Shown: positions 30,223-39,516 of the stretch, piece after piece
Layout of the letters: each line of letters opens with the position of its first letter
Numbering within the stretch: position 1 is the first letter of the stretch
Source of the DNA: Achromobacter ruhlandii
GTDB lineage: Bacteria > Pseudomonadota > Gammaproteobacteria > Burkholderiales > Burkholderiaceae_B
Direction of reading: 5' to 3'
Length of the DNA stretch: 64,000 nucleotides
Assembly: GCF_902859695.1 (NCBI RefSeq)
Contig: NZ_CADIJL010000002.1
Span: 409,027-473,026, forward strand
Made by a program: the position numbers and the translations under genes
The notes under the pieces: model-generated
The model's input: only the letters and a program-made list of their open reading frames with translations
What the model was told of the DNA's origin: nothing
The model's database searches: none

Positions 30223-30298
30223 GCGGGCCGGGCGGCCGGGCGACCGGCGCTGGCCGCCTGCGGAAGGCGACCGCGGCGGCGGCCCGAGACCGGACGTG

Positions 30299-30745
30299 TC
30301 AGGCCTTCTTGCGATACACCAGCACCGGCGTGGTGGAGTGCGCCAGCACCTTCTGCGTCTGGCTGCCCAGCACCACGGCGGCCATGCCGCGCCGGCCGTG
30401 CGAGGCCATGGCGATCAGGTCGCAATGGCGTTCGCGGGCGGTGTCGATGATGGCCTGGTAGGGATCCTCGTGGGTGGCGCGCAGCGTTTCGCAGGGCACG
30501 CCGGCCTCGCGCGCCTGGCTGGCGGCGGCGCTCAAGAGGCGTTCGGCCTGGGCGCGGATCTGGTCCTGGTAGTCGCTCAGGCTGTGGGCCACTTGCGCCG
30601 CGCCCATGGCGAAGACGTGGAAGGGTTCCTCGACGGTGAGGATGGTGGCCTTGGCGCCCAGCGACTTGGCCAGATCAAGGCTTTCGACCAGCGCTTCCGA
30701 GGACAATTGCGAGCCGTCCGTGGGAATGAGAATGTGCTTGTACAT
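30299..30745 (-). CDS. Universal stress protein UspA family
   Basis: 148 residues, a single Usp domain starting KHILIPTDGS with the ATP-binding signature G-2x-G-9x-G(S/T) around HGRRGMAAVVLGSQT near residue 122. Such proteins bind ATP and support stress survival; no partner is evident. It lies 133 bases downstream of the GntR gene on the same strand and probably has its own promoter in that gap. Confidence 0.9.
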   Translation of the reverse strand: MYKHILIPTDGSQLSSEALVESLDLAKSLGAKATILTVEEPFHVFAMGAAQVAHSLSDYQDQIRAQAERLLSAAASQAREAGVPCETLRATHEDPYQAIIDTARERHCDLIAMASHGRRGMAAVVLGSQTQKVLAHSTTPVLVYRKKA

Positions 30746-30878
30746 GGTGTCTCCCGTGTTTGTGCAGCGGCCGTCGCGACTTGCGACGGTTACGTAACAC
30801 TGTATCGGCCGGGAGAGGGCGGCGACTTGAGCGGGATCAAACCTTGCGCAGGGTCAAACCGCCCCGCGCGGCCCCGCG

Positions 30879-31565
30879 TCAGCTCAACAGCGCCGCGACC
30901 AGGTCGCCGCCCGCGCGGTCGCTTTCGCTGAAATCGAGCGCCGTCTGCACGTGTTCCAGGTGCTCGTCCATCAGCGCGCAGGCGCGGTCGACGTCGCCGG
31001 CGCGGGCCGCTTCGATGAAGGCGTGATGCTCGCGCGATGAGCAACTGGCGTCGTGCGAGCTCTGGTACAGCACGGTGATCACGGCGCTGCGCGCCGACAG
31101 CTCGCGCAGCATGCCGGTCAGCACCGAATTGCCGACGGCCTCGGCCAGCAGGATGTGGAAGTCGCCCAGCAGGCGGTTGCGGGCCTGCACGTCGCCGCTT
31201 TCGACCGCGGCGCGCTCCTGGGCCAGGTGGGCGTCGATGCGGCGGTAGTCGGCCGCCGTGGCGCGGGTGACGAACTCGCGCGCCAGCGCGGCCTCGAGGA
31301 TGCGGCGCACCGCGTAGACCTCGCGCGCCTCGTTGGCGTCGGGCTTGCTGACGAAGGCGCCCTTGTCGGGCACGATGTTGATCAGCTTGTCCTTGGACAG
31401 CATCAGCAGGGCCGCGCGAATCTTGGTGCGGCTGACCTTGTAGACGCGCGCCAGCGCCTCTTCGCGCAGGCGGGTGCCGGGCGGCAACCGGTGCGCCACG
31501 ATGGCGGCGGCGATGGCCTTGGCGATATCGTCGGCGCTGGGATCGGCGGAAACTTCCTGGGTCAT
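30879..31565 (-). CDS. GntR family regulator, FCD/FadR subfamily
   Basis: 228 residues. Winged helix at about 10-78 (LPPGTRLREEALARVYKVSRTKIRAAL in two parts) and an all-helical FCD effector domain (about 88-215) with metal-binding-type histidines, including the HHAFIEAARAGD segment. Divergent from the PLP-dependent enzyme at 31823, over a 257-base region, so it most likely regulates that gene. Effector not predictable; FCD regulators usually sense small organic acids. Confidence 0.87.
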   Translation of the reverse strand: MTQEVSADPSADDIAKAIAAAIVAHRLPPGTRLREEALARVYKVSRTKIRAALLMLSKDKLINIVPDKGAFVSKPDANEAREVYAVRRILEAALAREFVTRATAADYRRIDAHLAQERAAVESGDVQARNRLLGDFHILLAEAVGNSVLTGMLRELSARSAVITVLYQSSHDASCSSREHHAFIEAARAGDVDRACALMDEHLEHVQTALDFSESDRAGGDLVAALLS

Positions 31566-31822
31566 GAAGCGCGGGGCGGAAAGACTGTATGGGCAGCCAG
31601 TCTATCAAAATCCCGGGCTGGCAACATTTATTGCATACGAAAATTGTTGGCGGGCCCTTGAGCCTGCACGGGCATTTGTGCCGGATTCCGCATAATCGCC
31701 TCGAAAAGCATGATCAATCGCACGAAGATCTTGGCGTATCCTGCTTGCCATCCCGATTCAGGGTCGGTACCTGCACATGCGGTCGCCGGCCGGCGATCAT
31801 CCGCGTTCATCTGGAATTCCCC

Positions 31823-32866
31823 ATGCCCACTGGCCTTTCGTCCGCGTTGCAGCGCTTTCCCCGTCATGCCTTGCTCGACGGCCCCACCCCGATCCAGCGC
31901 CTGGCCGGGCTGGAGGCGGCCCTGGGGGCCGCAAGCAACGGCGTGCGCCTGTACGTCAAGCGCGACGACCACATGTCGCTGGGCGGCGGCGGCAACAAGC
32001 TGCGCAAGCTGGAGTTCCTGCTGGGCGAGGCGCGCGCGCAGGGCGCCGATACCGTGGTGACGGTCGGCGGCCTGCAATCGAACCATGCGCGCCTGACGGC
32101 GGCGGCCGCGGCCCGCGCGGGCATGGCCTGCGAGCTGGTGCTGGGCCGGGTGGTGCCGCGCGACGACGTCGATTACGAGGAAAACGGCAACATGCTGCTG
32201 AACCGCCTGTTCGGGGCGACGGTGCATGCGCTGCCGGTGGGCGCCGATGCCATGGCGGCGGCGCTGGAGCGGGTGCGCGCGCTGGAGCTGGCCGGGCGCC
32301 GCGTCTACCTGGCGCCGCTGGGCGGGTCGACGCCCGTCGGCGCGCTCGGTTACGCCGCCTGCGCGTTGGAGATCCTGGCGCAGTCGCGTGAATTGGGCGT
32401 GGATTTCGCCCGCATCGTGGTGGCCAACGGCAGCGCCGGCACCCATGCCGGCCTGGCGGCCGGGGTGGTCGCGGCGGGCCTGCCCGCCAGCCGCGTGCAG
32501 TCCTTCACCACGCTGGCCGACGCGGAGGTCGCGCATGCCAAGACCGTCGACCTGACCGCCGCCACGCTGGCGCTGCTGGCGCAGGGCCAGGCGGACGACG
32601 TTGCGGCGCCGGCGCCCAACGACATCCTGGTCGATGGCAGCCAGCGCGGCCTGGCCTATGGCGTGCCCACGCCTGCCATGCTGGAGGCGGTCGGCCTGCT
32701 GGCGCGAAGCGAAGGGCTGGTGCTCGATCCGGTGTATTCCGGCAAGGCCTTCGCCGGCCTCCTGGCCGACGTGCGCGCCGGCCGCCACGCGCCGGGCAGC
32801 GACGTGCTGTTCGTGATGACCGGCGGCGCGCCCGGCCTGTACGCCTACAAGTCCGCGTTCCAATGA
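31823..32866 (+). CDS. D-cysteine desulfhydrase/L-cysteate sulfo-lyase family PLP enzyme
   Basis: 347 residues from the ATG at 31823; a longer open frame upstream crosses the promoter region and is not used. A fold-type II PLP enzyme of the ACC deaminase/D-cysteine desulfhydrase group: K59 in GGGGNKLRKLE is the Schiff-base lysine, and GGLQSNHAR holds the catalytic Ser/Asn loop. The glycine loop VANGSAGTHAGL binds PLP phosphate. It would release ammonia and sulfide from D-cysteine or sulfite from cysteate. It converges on a Bug receptor gene behind a strong hairpin. Confidence 0.83.
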   Translation: MPTGLSSALQRFPRHALLDGPTPIQRLAGLEAALGAASNGVRLYVKRDDHMSLGGGGNKLRKLEFLLGEARAQGADTVVTVGGLQSNHARLTAAAAARAGMACELVLGRVVPRDDVDYEENGNMLLNRLFGATVHALPVGADAMAAALERVRALELAGRRVYLAPLGGSTPVGALGYAACALEILAQSRELGVDFARIVVANGSAGTHAGLAAGVVAAGLPASRVQSFTTLADAEVAHAKTVDLTAATLALLAQGQADDVAAPAPNDILVDGSQRGLAYGVPTPAMLEAVGLLARSEGLVLDPVYSGKAFAGLLADVRAGRHAPGSDVLFVMTGGAPGLYAYKSAFQ

Positions 32867-32902
32867 AAAAACGGGCCGGCCGCCGCGAGGCGACCGGCCC
32901 GT
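32866..32902 (-). terminator. Rho-independent terminator of the Bug/pim operon
   Basis: On the minus strand a 14-bp stem with one mismatch and a GCGA-type tetraloop (32871-32902) is followed by a run of T residues (the A tract at 32865-32871 on the plus strand). It ends the minus-strand operon just before the converging desulfhydrase gene, and the stem could also act on the plus strand. Confidence 0.85.
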
Positions 32903-32926
32903 CCAGGACGGAGCCTGGGGGCGGTG

Positions 32927-33913
32927 TCAGTCCTTGGCCATCAGCCCCAGGTACTCGATCAGCCCCTTTTCCTTGACGTAGGTCGCCTGGGCCCAGGCCT
33001 TGTAGTCGGCGCTGTCGCGGTAGGCGGGTTCCTGGTTCAGCTGCTTCATGACCTCGATGCTGGCCGGGTCGAACAGCGCCTTCTTGAAGGCATCATGCAG
33101 CGTCTTGACCACCGCCGGGTCCATGCCCTTGGGGCCGGCCAGGCCGTAGGGCGAGGTCGATACGACCTTGTAGCCCAGCTCCTGCGCGGTCGGCACGTCG
33201 GGCCAGCGGGTGGTGCGCTTTTCGCCGAACGTCACCAGCAGCCGCATCTTGCCCGAATCGACGAACTGGTCCCAGCCGGTGGCGTCGCTTTGCGCCATCA
33301 CGTGGCCGCCCAACAGCGCCTGCTGCATGTCGGCGTTGCCCTTGTAGGGCACGTGGTTCAGCTTGACCTTGGCGTTGATGGCCACTTCCTCGATCAGCAG
33401 GTGCGGCGACGAGCCCACGCCGGTCGAGCCGTAGTCGATGGTGCCCGGATGCTGGCGCGCGGCCTCGATGTACTCGTTGAAGGTCTTGTAGGGCGAGTCG
33501 GCGCGCACCGTGAAGCCGAAGGTGTAGCCGGACAGGCCGATGATGAAGGTGAAGTCGTTGATCGGGTCCCACGAGGTCTTCTGCATGTACGGCATGCGCA
33601 GCATGGCCAGCGTGTACAGCGCGACGGTGTAGCCGTCGGGCTTGGCGGTGCGCGACATGGTCGCGGTGCCCAGCGTGCCGCCCGCGCCCGGGCGGTTCTC
33701 GACGATGACGGGCTGGCCCAGGTACTTGGACGCGTCCTGCGCCACGATGCGCAGGTGGCGGTCGGTGGAGCCGCCGGCCGGGAACGGCACGATCAGCGTG
33801 ATGGGCTTGGTGGGAAAGGCGTTTTGCGCCGACGCCGCGGGCGCCAGCGTGCCGCCGGCCAGCGCCAGCAGCAGGGCGCCGAGGCAGGCGCGGCGCAGGG
33901 GTTGGTGGGCCAT
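32927..33913 (-). CDS. Bug family tripartite tricarboxylate receptor (TctC-like)
   Basis: 328 residues with a signal peptide ending near ASA-QN (about residue 29). The mature part begins FPTKPITLIVPFPAGGSTD and has VENRPGAGGTLGT, both diagnostic for Bug periplasmic receptors, which are greatly expanded in Bordetella and relatives. Ligands are usually carboxylates or amides. It is the last gene of the pim-type operon; no TctA/TctB membrane partners are nearby, as is common for orphan Bug proteins. Confidence 0.9.
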   Translation of the reverse strand: MAHQPLRRACLGALLLALAGGTLAPAASAQNAFPTKPITLIVPFPAGGSTDRHLRIVAQDASKYLGQPVIVENRPGAGGTLGTATMSRTAKPDGYTVALYTLAMLRMPYMQKTSWDPINDFTFIIGLSGYTFGFTVRADSPYKTFNEYIEAARQHPGTIDYGSTGVGSSPHLLIEEVAINAKVKLNHVPYKGNADMQQALLGGHVMAQSDATGWDQFVDSGKMRLLVTFGEKRTTRWPDVPTAQELGYKVVSTSPYGLAGPKGMDPAVVKTLHDAFKKALFDPASIEVMKQLNQEPAYRDSADYKAWAQATYVKEKGLIEYLGLMAKD

Positions 33914-33973
33914 GGGGCTTGTCTCCGATGTGATTATGGTTTTGTGTGTCGTGGCTGTGTTGCGAGGCGCCGG

Positions 33974-35941
33974 TCAGCCGCGCAGGGCGACCTTGACCGG
34001 CAGTCGTTGCAGCGCCTCGCGCAACTGCTCCTTCAGCGGCGCGGGGGTGGCGGCGTCGGCTTCTACGGCGACGTCGGGCTGCGCGTCGGACAGCACGCGC
34101 AGGAGGGGACTATCCGGCGGCAGGCCGGCCTGTTCGAGGACGCGCTCGACCACGGCGCGCGCCGAGACCGCCGTCGCCAGGCGGCGCAGGTCGGGCTTGT
34201 AGATCTTGCCGACGTTGGTCATGGGCATCTGCTCGAGCACGATCACGCGCTTGGGCCGCGCCGGCGCCTCGTCGACGTGGGCGGCGGCGTAGGCGACCAG
34301 CTCGGCCTCGGAGACCTCGGCATCGTCGGCCAGGGTCACGAAGGCGATCGGCAGTTCGCCCGCGTACGGATCGGGCGCGCCCACCGCGGCGCAGATACGC
34401 ACCGCCGGGTGCGAGGCCAGCGCATCCTCGATGGTCTTGGGATCGATGTTGTGGCCGCCGCGGATGATCAGGTCCTTGGCGCGGCCCTGCAGGTGCAGGC
34501 GGCCCTCGCTGTCCAGGTAGCCGACATCCCCGCTGATGAGCCAGCCGTCCTCGGTGAAGGCGCGCGCCGTGTCCTCGGGGTCGAGAAAGCCGGGGATCAC
34601 GTTGGGCGACTTGAACAGCAGCATGCCGGCCTGCCCGGGCGGCAGGTCGCGCGCCGGCTGGCCGGCGGGCGCGTCCAGGCCGACCACGCGCACCTGCACA
34701 TAGGGCAGCGGAAAGCCCACGCAGTTGACCGGAAAGTGAGATCCGGGCGGTGTGATCGAGGTGATGCCGGCCATTTCCGTCATGCCGAGGCTTTCGTTCA
34801 CGTGCAGGCCGAACAGGCGCTCGAAGCGCGCCGCCAGCTCCGCCGGCAACGGCGCGGCGCCGGTGCGGCAGTAGCGCAGCGACGAGATGTCGGCGCCGTC
34901 CAGCGGGATCTCGGCCAGCGCCGCCAGGATGGTGGGCACGCCCTGCAGCGAGGTGGCGCGGTGGCGCTCGACCAGCCGCCAGTAGTTGCGCAGCACCTCG
35001 CGGTTGCGCAGCAGCAGCGTGGTCGGGATCACGGTCTGCACGCCGGCCGACAGCGCCGCCAGCGAGGCCGGCAAAACGCCCGCCACGTGGAACAGCGGAT
35101 AGCCGTTGATGACCACGTCGCCGGGTCCCGCGCCCTGCAACTGCACCGCCGCCCAGGCCGTGAAGACCTGGTTGGCGTGGGTGTGGATGGCCAGCTTGGG
35201 CGCGCCCGTGGTGCCGCCGGTGTGGAAGTAGGCGGCCACGTCGTCGGCGCGGATCACGCGGCCGCTGACCAGCCGATCCGACGGCTGGTCAGCGCGCGCG
35301 CTGTTGAAGTCGAGCGCGAAGTCGGGCAGCGCCGGGCGTTGCGACGGCGGCTCGTCGTGCGGCGCGACGCGCAGCAGCGTGCGCAGCGTCGGCACCCGCT
35401 CGCGCAGGCGCAGGGCCTTGGACCAGGACTCGCATTCGGTGTCCGAGCCGTAGGCGATCAGCACCTTGGCGCCGGCGGTGGTCAGCAGCGAGGCCAGCTT
35501 GTCGTCGGTCAGCAGCGGGTTGAGCGGTTGCACGATGCCGGCGGCCTCGCCGCCCCACAGCGCCAGATGGTATTCGAGGCAGCCGGGCAACAGCACGCCG
35601 ACGGCGTCCGTCGGGCCCAGCCCCAGGCTGTGCAGCAGGTTGGCGGTCTGGTGGATGCCGGCCAGCAGGTCGTTGTAGCGCCAACTGATGGCCGGCTCGT
35701 CCGGATCGGCGCTGCGCAGGAAGGTCAGGGCCAGGCGATCGCCGAAGGCGGCGGCCGAGTTGCGGAAGATCTCGTAGGTGCTTTGCACCGTCAGCGTCTC
35801 GGCCAGCGGCCGCGCCGCCAGCCGGCGCACGTCGTCGATGGTGCGTACCGGGAACGGCGCGGCGAAGGGCTGGCCCAGGGGCGCGGCGTTGGGTGCATCG
35901 ATGGGTGAGTCGATGGGTCGGTCTGTAGGGGCCTGCGTCAT
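33974..35941 (-). CDS. Acyl-CoA synthetase (AMP-binding), pim-type operon
   Basis: 655 residues from the ATG at 35941 (GAGG eight bases upstream). The AMP-binding signature YFHTGGTTGAPKLAIHTH is near residues 240-257 and the core motif GWLISGDVGYLDSEGRLHLQG near 470; the C-terminal lysine lies in ...MPMTNVGKIYKPDL. It should activate a carboxylic acid to its CoA thioester as entry step for the following beta-oxidation enzymes (the PimA position). Chain specificity cannot be read from sequence. Confidence 0.85.
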   Translation of the reverse strand: MTQAPTDRPIDSPIDAPNAAPLGQPFAAPFPVRTIDDVRRLAARPLAETLTVQSTYEIFRNSAAAFGDRLALTFLRSADPDEPAISWRYNDLLAGIHQTANLLHSLGLGPTDAVGVLLPGCLEYHLALWGGEAAGIVQPLNPLLTDDKLASLLTTAGAKVLIAYGSDTECESWSKALRLRERVPTLRTLLRVAPHDEPPSQRPALPDFALDFNSARADQPSDRLVSGRVIRADDVAAYFHTGGTTGAPKLAIHTHANQVFTAWAAVQLQGAGPGDVVINGYPLFHVAGVLPASLAALSAGVQTVIPTTLLLRNREVLRNYWRLVERHRATSLQGVPTILAALAEIPLDGADISSLRYCRTGAAPLPAELAARFERLFGLHVNESLGMTEMAGITSITPPGSHFPVNCVGFPLPYVQVRVVGLDAPAGQPARDLPPGQAGMLLFKSPNVIPGFLDPEDTARAFTEDGWLISGDVGYLDSEGRLHLQGRAKDLIIRGGHNIDPKTIEDALASHPAVRICAAVGAPDPYAGELPIAFVTLADDAEVSEAELVAYAAAHVDEAPARPKRVIVLEQMPMTNVGKIYKPDLRRLATAVSARAVVERVLEQAGLPPDSPLLRVLSDAQPDVAVEADAATPAPLKEQLREALQRLPVKVALRG

Positions 35942-35958
35942 GATGCCGTCCTCGCCGC

Positions 35959-37092
35959 TTACGCCCGCCCCAGCGCGATGTAGCGCCGCAGGTGATGGTC
36001 CTCGTCGCCCAGCTGGTGGTCGATCATGACCAGCCGCTTGGCGTAGTGCGCCAGCGGCAGCTCCCAGGTCATGCCGATGCCGCCGTGCAGTTGGATGCTT
36101 TCCTCGGCCACCAGCGTGCCGATGCGGCCGATGGTGTACTTGGCGGCCGACAGCGCGCGTTCGCGCGTGGCGCGGTCGGGGTGGTCGAGCGCGGCGGCGG
36201 CGTTGATGACCGCCGAGCGCGCCTGCTCGATCTCCAGCAGCACGTCGGCCATGCGGTGCTGCAGCGCCTGGAAGCTGCCGATCGGCACGCCGAACTGGCG
36301 CCGCGTGCGCAGGTATTCCAGGGTCGCGTCGCGGGCGCAGTCCATCGCGCCCACGGCCTCGGCGCACAGCGCCAGGATGCCGCGGCCGGTGGCGTGTTCC
36401 AGCAGCGCATGGCCGGCGCCGGCCTCGCCCAGCAGGCTGTCGGCGCCCAGCGCCACGTTCTCGAACGTGAGTTCCGCGGCGCGGCCGCCGTCGATCAGGT
36501 CGTAGCCGCGCGCCGTCACGCCCGGGGTGCCGGCGCTGACCAGGAACAGGCTGATGCCGGATTCGTCGTCCTCGGCGCCGCCGGTGCGCGCCGACACCAG
36601 GAACAGGTCGGCATGCTCGCCCCCCGTCACCACGGCCTTGGCGCCATTCAGCGCCCAGCCGTCGCCGCTGAGCTCGGCGCGGGTGCGCACGTCGTTCAGG
36701 GCGTAGCCGGAGGTGGGCTCGGCCGCGGCCAGCGCGGCGGTGATGCCGCCCGCGATCAGGCCGTCCAGCGCCTCGCGCTGCGCCGGGCTGCCGGCGCGGG
36801 CGATGGCGCTGCCGACCATCAACGCATCCAGGAAGGGTTCCAGCACCAGGCCGCGGCCCAGCGCCTCGAACACCACGCTGATGTCGAAGCCCGCGCCGCC
36901 CAGGCCGCCGTGCTCCTCGGCGAACAGCGCGCCGATGGCGCCCAGTTCGGCATACCGGCGCCAGAATTCGGGGTTGTAGCCTTGCGCCATTTTTGCGTGG
37001 CGTTCGCGCGTGGCGAAGTCGTATTGTTCGGCGACAAAGCGGCGCAGCATGTCGGAAAGCATGCGCCGGTCTTCGGTGTGTTCAAAGTTCAT
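35959..37092 (-). CDS. pimD: Acyl-CoA dehydrogenase, pimeloyl-CoA dehydrogenase small-subunit type
   Basis: 377 residues of acyl-CoA dehydrogenase fold: N-terminal helical domain (MNFEHTEDRRMLSDMLRRF), middle beta domain and C-terminal FAD domain with ESIQLHGGIGMTWELPLAHY. It pairs with the 398-residue paralogue encoded nine bases upstream, matching the PimC/PimD heteromer that oxidises pimeloyl-CoA in Rhodopseudomonas. The name is by resemblance and gene order; other heteromeric acyl-CoA dehydrogenases are possible. Confidence 0.78.
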   Translation of the reverse strand: MNFEHTEDRRMLSDMLRRFVAEQYDFATRERHAKMAQGYNPEFWRRYAELGAIGALFAEEHGGLGGAGFDISVVFEALGRGLVLEPFLDALMVGSAIARAGSPAQREALDGLIAGGITAALAAAEPTSGYALNDVRTRAELSGDGWALNGAKAVVTGGEHADLFLVSARTGGAEDDESGISLFLVSAGTPGVTARGYDLIDGGRAAELTFENVALGADSLLGEAGAGHALLEHATGRGILALCAEAVGAMDCARDATLEYLRTRRQFGVPIGSFQALQHRMADVLLEIEQARSAVINAAAALDHPDRATRERALSAAKYTIGRIGTLVAEESIQLHGGIGMTWELPLAHYAKRLVMIDHQLGDEDHHLRRYIALGRA

Positions 37093-37101
37093 GGCCGGCC
37101 T

Positions 37102-38298
37102 TTACAGTCCCAGGATCATCTTGGAGATGATGTTTTTCTGGATTTCGTTGGAGCCGCCGAAGATCGACAGCTTGCGGTTGTTGAAGTACTGCGCCGCGGC
37201 GCTGTCGGCGCCTTCCGGGCCGATGGGCGCGGCGTCGTAGTCGTCGTGCAGGGCCTCGGCCACGAACGGGCGGGCGTAGGGCCCCATGGCGCGGCGGTTC
37301 AGCGCGGTGATCTCCTGGCGGATCTGGGTGCCGCGGATCTTCAGCATCGAGCTTTCGGCGCCGGGCGCGCCGCCGCCGGCCACCGCCGCCACCACGCGCA
37401 GGTTGGTGGTGCGCATGTTGGCCAGTTCGATTTCGACCCGCGCCAGGCGCGCGGCGAAGTCGGGATCCTCGGCCAGCGGGCGGCCGTTCTTCTTCTGGCT
37501 GGCGGCCACCGCCTTCAGGCGTTCCAGCGCGGCGGTCGACTGGCCGACGCCGGCGATGTTGGTGCGCTCATAGGTCAGCAGGTACTTGGCGCAGGTCCAG
37601 CCGCGGTTTTCCTCACCCACCAGGTTCTCGACCGGCACCCGCACGTCCGAGAAGAACACCTCGTTGACTTCATGCTCGCCGTCCAGCGTGATGATGGGGC
37701 GCACCTGCACGCCCGGGCTGGCCATGTCGATCAGCAGGAAGCTGATGCCTTCCTGGCGCCGGCCCTCGCTGGAGGTGCGCACCAGGCAGAAGATCATGTT
37801 GGCGTACTGGCCCAGCGTGGTCCAGGTCTTCTGGCCGTTGACGACGTAGTGGTCGCCGTCGCGCACGGCGGTGGTCTTGACCGAGGCCAGGTCCGAGCCG
37901 GCGCCGGGTTCGGAGTAGCCCTGGCACCACCAGTCCGAGCCGTCCAGGATGCGCGGCAGCCAGTGGCGCTTCTGCGCCTCGTTGCCGTACTTGATCAGCA
38001 CCGGCCCCAGCATGCTCAGGCCGAACGGCACGATGCGCGGCGCGCCGGCCAGCGCGCACTCGTTGTCGAAGATGAACTTCTGCGTGGCGCTCCAGCCGGT
38101 GCCGCCGTATTCCACCGGCCAGTGGCTGGCCAGCCAGCCCTGGCGGTTGAGGATGGCGTGCCATTCGACCATGTCGGCGCGCGCCAGCAGCTTGCCCTGC
38201 GTGACCTTGGCCGACAGGCGCGGCGGCAGGTTGGCGGCCAGGAAGGCGCGGACCTCGTCGCGGAAGGCGTTTTCTTCGGGGGTGAATTCCAGATCCAT
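37102..38298 (-). CDS. pimC: Acyl-CoA dehydrogenase, pimeloyl-CoA dehydrogenase large-subunit type
   Basis: 398 residues from the ATG at 38298. Starts MDLEFTPEENAFRDEVRAFL as PimC-like proteins do; the middle domain has QGYSEPGAGSDLASVKT and the C-terminus FGGSNEIQKNIISKMILGL. It introduces the alpha-beta double bond into an acyl-CoA, probably as a complex with the adjacent smaller dehydrogenase. Electron acceptor would be ETF. Lies 11 bases after the thiolase gene. Confidence 0.8.
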   Translation of the reverse strand: MDLEFTPEENAFRDEVRAFLAANLPPRLSAKVTQGKLLARADMVEWHAILNRQGWLASHWPVEYGGTGWSATQKFIFDNECALAGAPRIVPFGLSMLGPVLIKYGNEAQKRHWLPRILDGSDWWCQGYSEPGAGSDLASVKTTAVRDGDHYVVNGQKTWTTLGQYANMIFCLVRTSSEGRRQEGISFLLIDMASPGVQVRPIITLDGEHEVNEVFFSDVRVPVENLVGEENRGWTCAKYLLTYERTNIAGVGQSTAALERLKAVAASQKKNGRPLAEDPDFAARLARVEIELANMRTTNLRVVAAVAGGGAPGAESSMLKIRGTQIRQEITALNRRAMGPYARPFVAEALHDDYDAAPIGPEGADSAAAQYFNNRKLSIFGGSNEIQKNIISKMILGL

Positions 38299-38309
38299 CG
38301 GGCGATTCC

Positions 38310-39491
38310 TCAGTAGATTTCGAACAGGCCGGCCGCGCCCATGCCGCCGCCCACGCACATGGTGACGACGGCGTAGCGCGCGCCGCGGCGGCGGCCTTCC
38401 AGCAGCACGTGGCCGGCCAGGCGGGCGCCGGTGACGCCGAACGGGTGGCCCAGCGCGATCGAGCCGCCGTTCACGTTCAGCCGCTCCATCGGGATGCCCA
38501 GGCGTTCCTGGCAGTACAGCGCCTGCGAGGCGAAGGCTTCGTTCAGTTCCCACAGATCGATGTCGTCGACCTTCAGGCCGTGGCGCGCCAGCAGCTTGGG
38601 CACGGCGTAGACCGGGCCGATGCCCATTTCATCGGGTTCGCAGCCGGCGATCGCCAGGCCGCGGAACGCGCCCAGCGGGCGGATGCCGGCGCGTTGCGCC
38701 TCGGCCGCTTCCATCAGCACGCAGGCGGCGGCGCCGTCCGACAGCTGCGAGGCGTTGCCGGCGGTCACGAACTGGTCCGGGCCGCGCACCGGCGCCAGCT
38801 TGGCCAGCGCCTCGTAGGTGGTGCCCGGGCGGTTGCAGGTGTCGTGGTCCACCGTGACCTCGCGTTCCGACACGGCGCCGGTGGCGCGGTCGGTGACGGC
38901 CATGGTGGTGGTGACGGGGATGATCTCCTCGCGGTAGCGGCCGGCGGCCTGGGCGGCCTCGGTGCGCGCCTGGCTCTGCGCGGCGAAGCGGTCCTGCGCC
39001 TCGCGGCTGATGCCGTAGCGCGCGGCGACGATGTCGGCGGTCTCGATCATGGGCAGGTACAGCTCGGGCTTGTTGGCCACGATCCACGGGTCCATGCCGC
39101 TGACGCCGTCGTCGCGGGTGCGGATCTGCGACACCAGCTCGACGCCGCCGGCGAGCATGGCGGGCGCGCCGTCCATGACGATGCGCGCCGCGGCCGAGGC
39201 GATGGCCTGCAGGCCCGAGGCGCAATAGCGGTTGACGGTGGCGCCGCCGACGCTGACCGGCAGGCCGGCGCGGATCACCGCCTGGCGGCCGATGTTGCGG
39301 CCGGTGGCGCCCTCGGGGTAGCCGCAGCCGATGAAGGCGTCCTCGATCAGGGCGGGGTCGATGCCGCTGCGTTCGACCGCGGCGCGCACCGCGTGGGCGG
39401 CCAGGGTCGGCCCGGCGATCAGGTTGAATTCGCCACGTTGCGCCTTGGTGATGGGCGTGCGGGCGGTGGAGACGATGACGGCTTCGCGCAT
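38310..39491 (-). CDS. Acetyl-CoA C-acyltransferase (thiolase)
   Basis: 393 residues. Nucleophilic cysteine C90 in [11 protein letters not shown], catalytic histidine in [14 protein letters not shown], and the second cysteine in [14 protein letters not shown]. Length and motifs fit a degradative 3-ketoacyl-CoA thiolase, the last step of each beta-oxidation round (PimB position in the pim operon). Cotranscribed with the upstream bifunctional enzyme (25-base gap). Confidence 0.9.
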   Translation of the reverse strand: MREAVIVSTARTPITKAQRGEFNLIAGPTLAAHAVRAAVERSGIDPALIEDAFIGCGYPEGATGRNIGRQAVIRAGLPVSVGGATVNRYCASGLQAIASAAARIVMDGAPAMLAGGVELVSQIRTRDDGVSGMDPWIVANKPELYLPMIETADIVAARYGISREAQDRFAAQSQARTEAAQAAGRYREEIIPVTTTMAVTDRATGAVSEREVTVDHDTCNRPGTTYEALAKLAPVRGPDQFVTAGNASQLSDGAAACVLMEAAEAQRAGIRPLGAFRGLAIAGCEPDEMGIGPVYAVPKLLARHGLKVDDIDLWELNEAFASQALYCQERLGIPMERLNVNGGSIALGHPFGVTGARLAGHVLLEGRRRGARYAVVTMCVGGGMGAAGLFEIY

Positions 39492-39516
39492 GTCGGTTTC
39501 CGTTGGGTGAGTGGGG

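Noticed and set aside
32924..35908. 994-codon plus-strand frame opposite the Bug and CoA-ligase genes
   Set aside because: Spans two real genes on the other strand and their intergenic gap; composition typical of antisense GC shadow.
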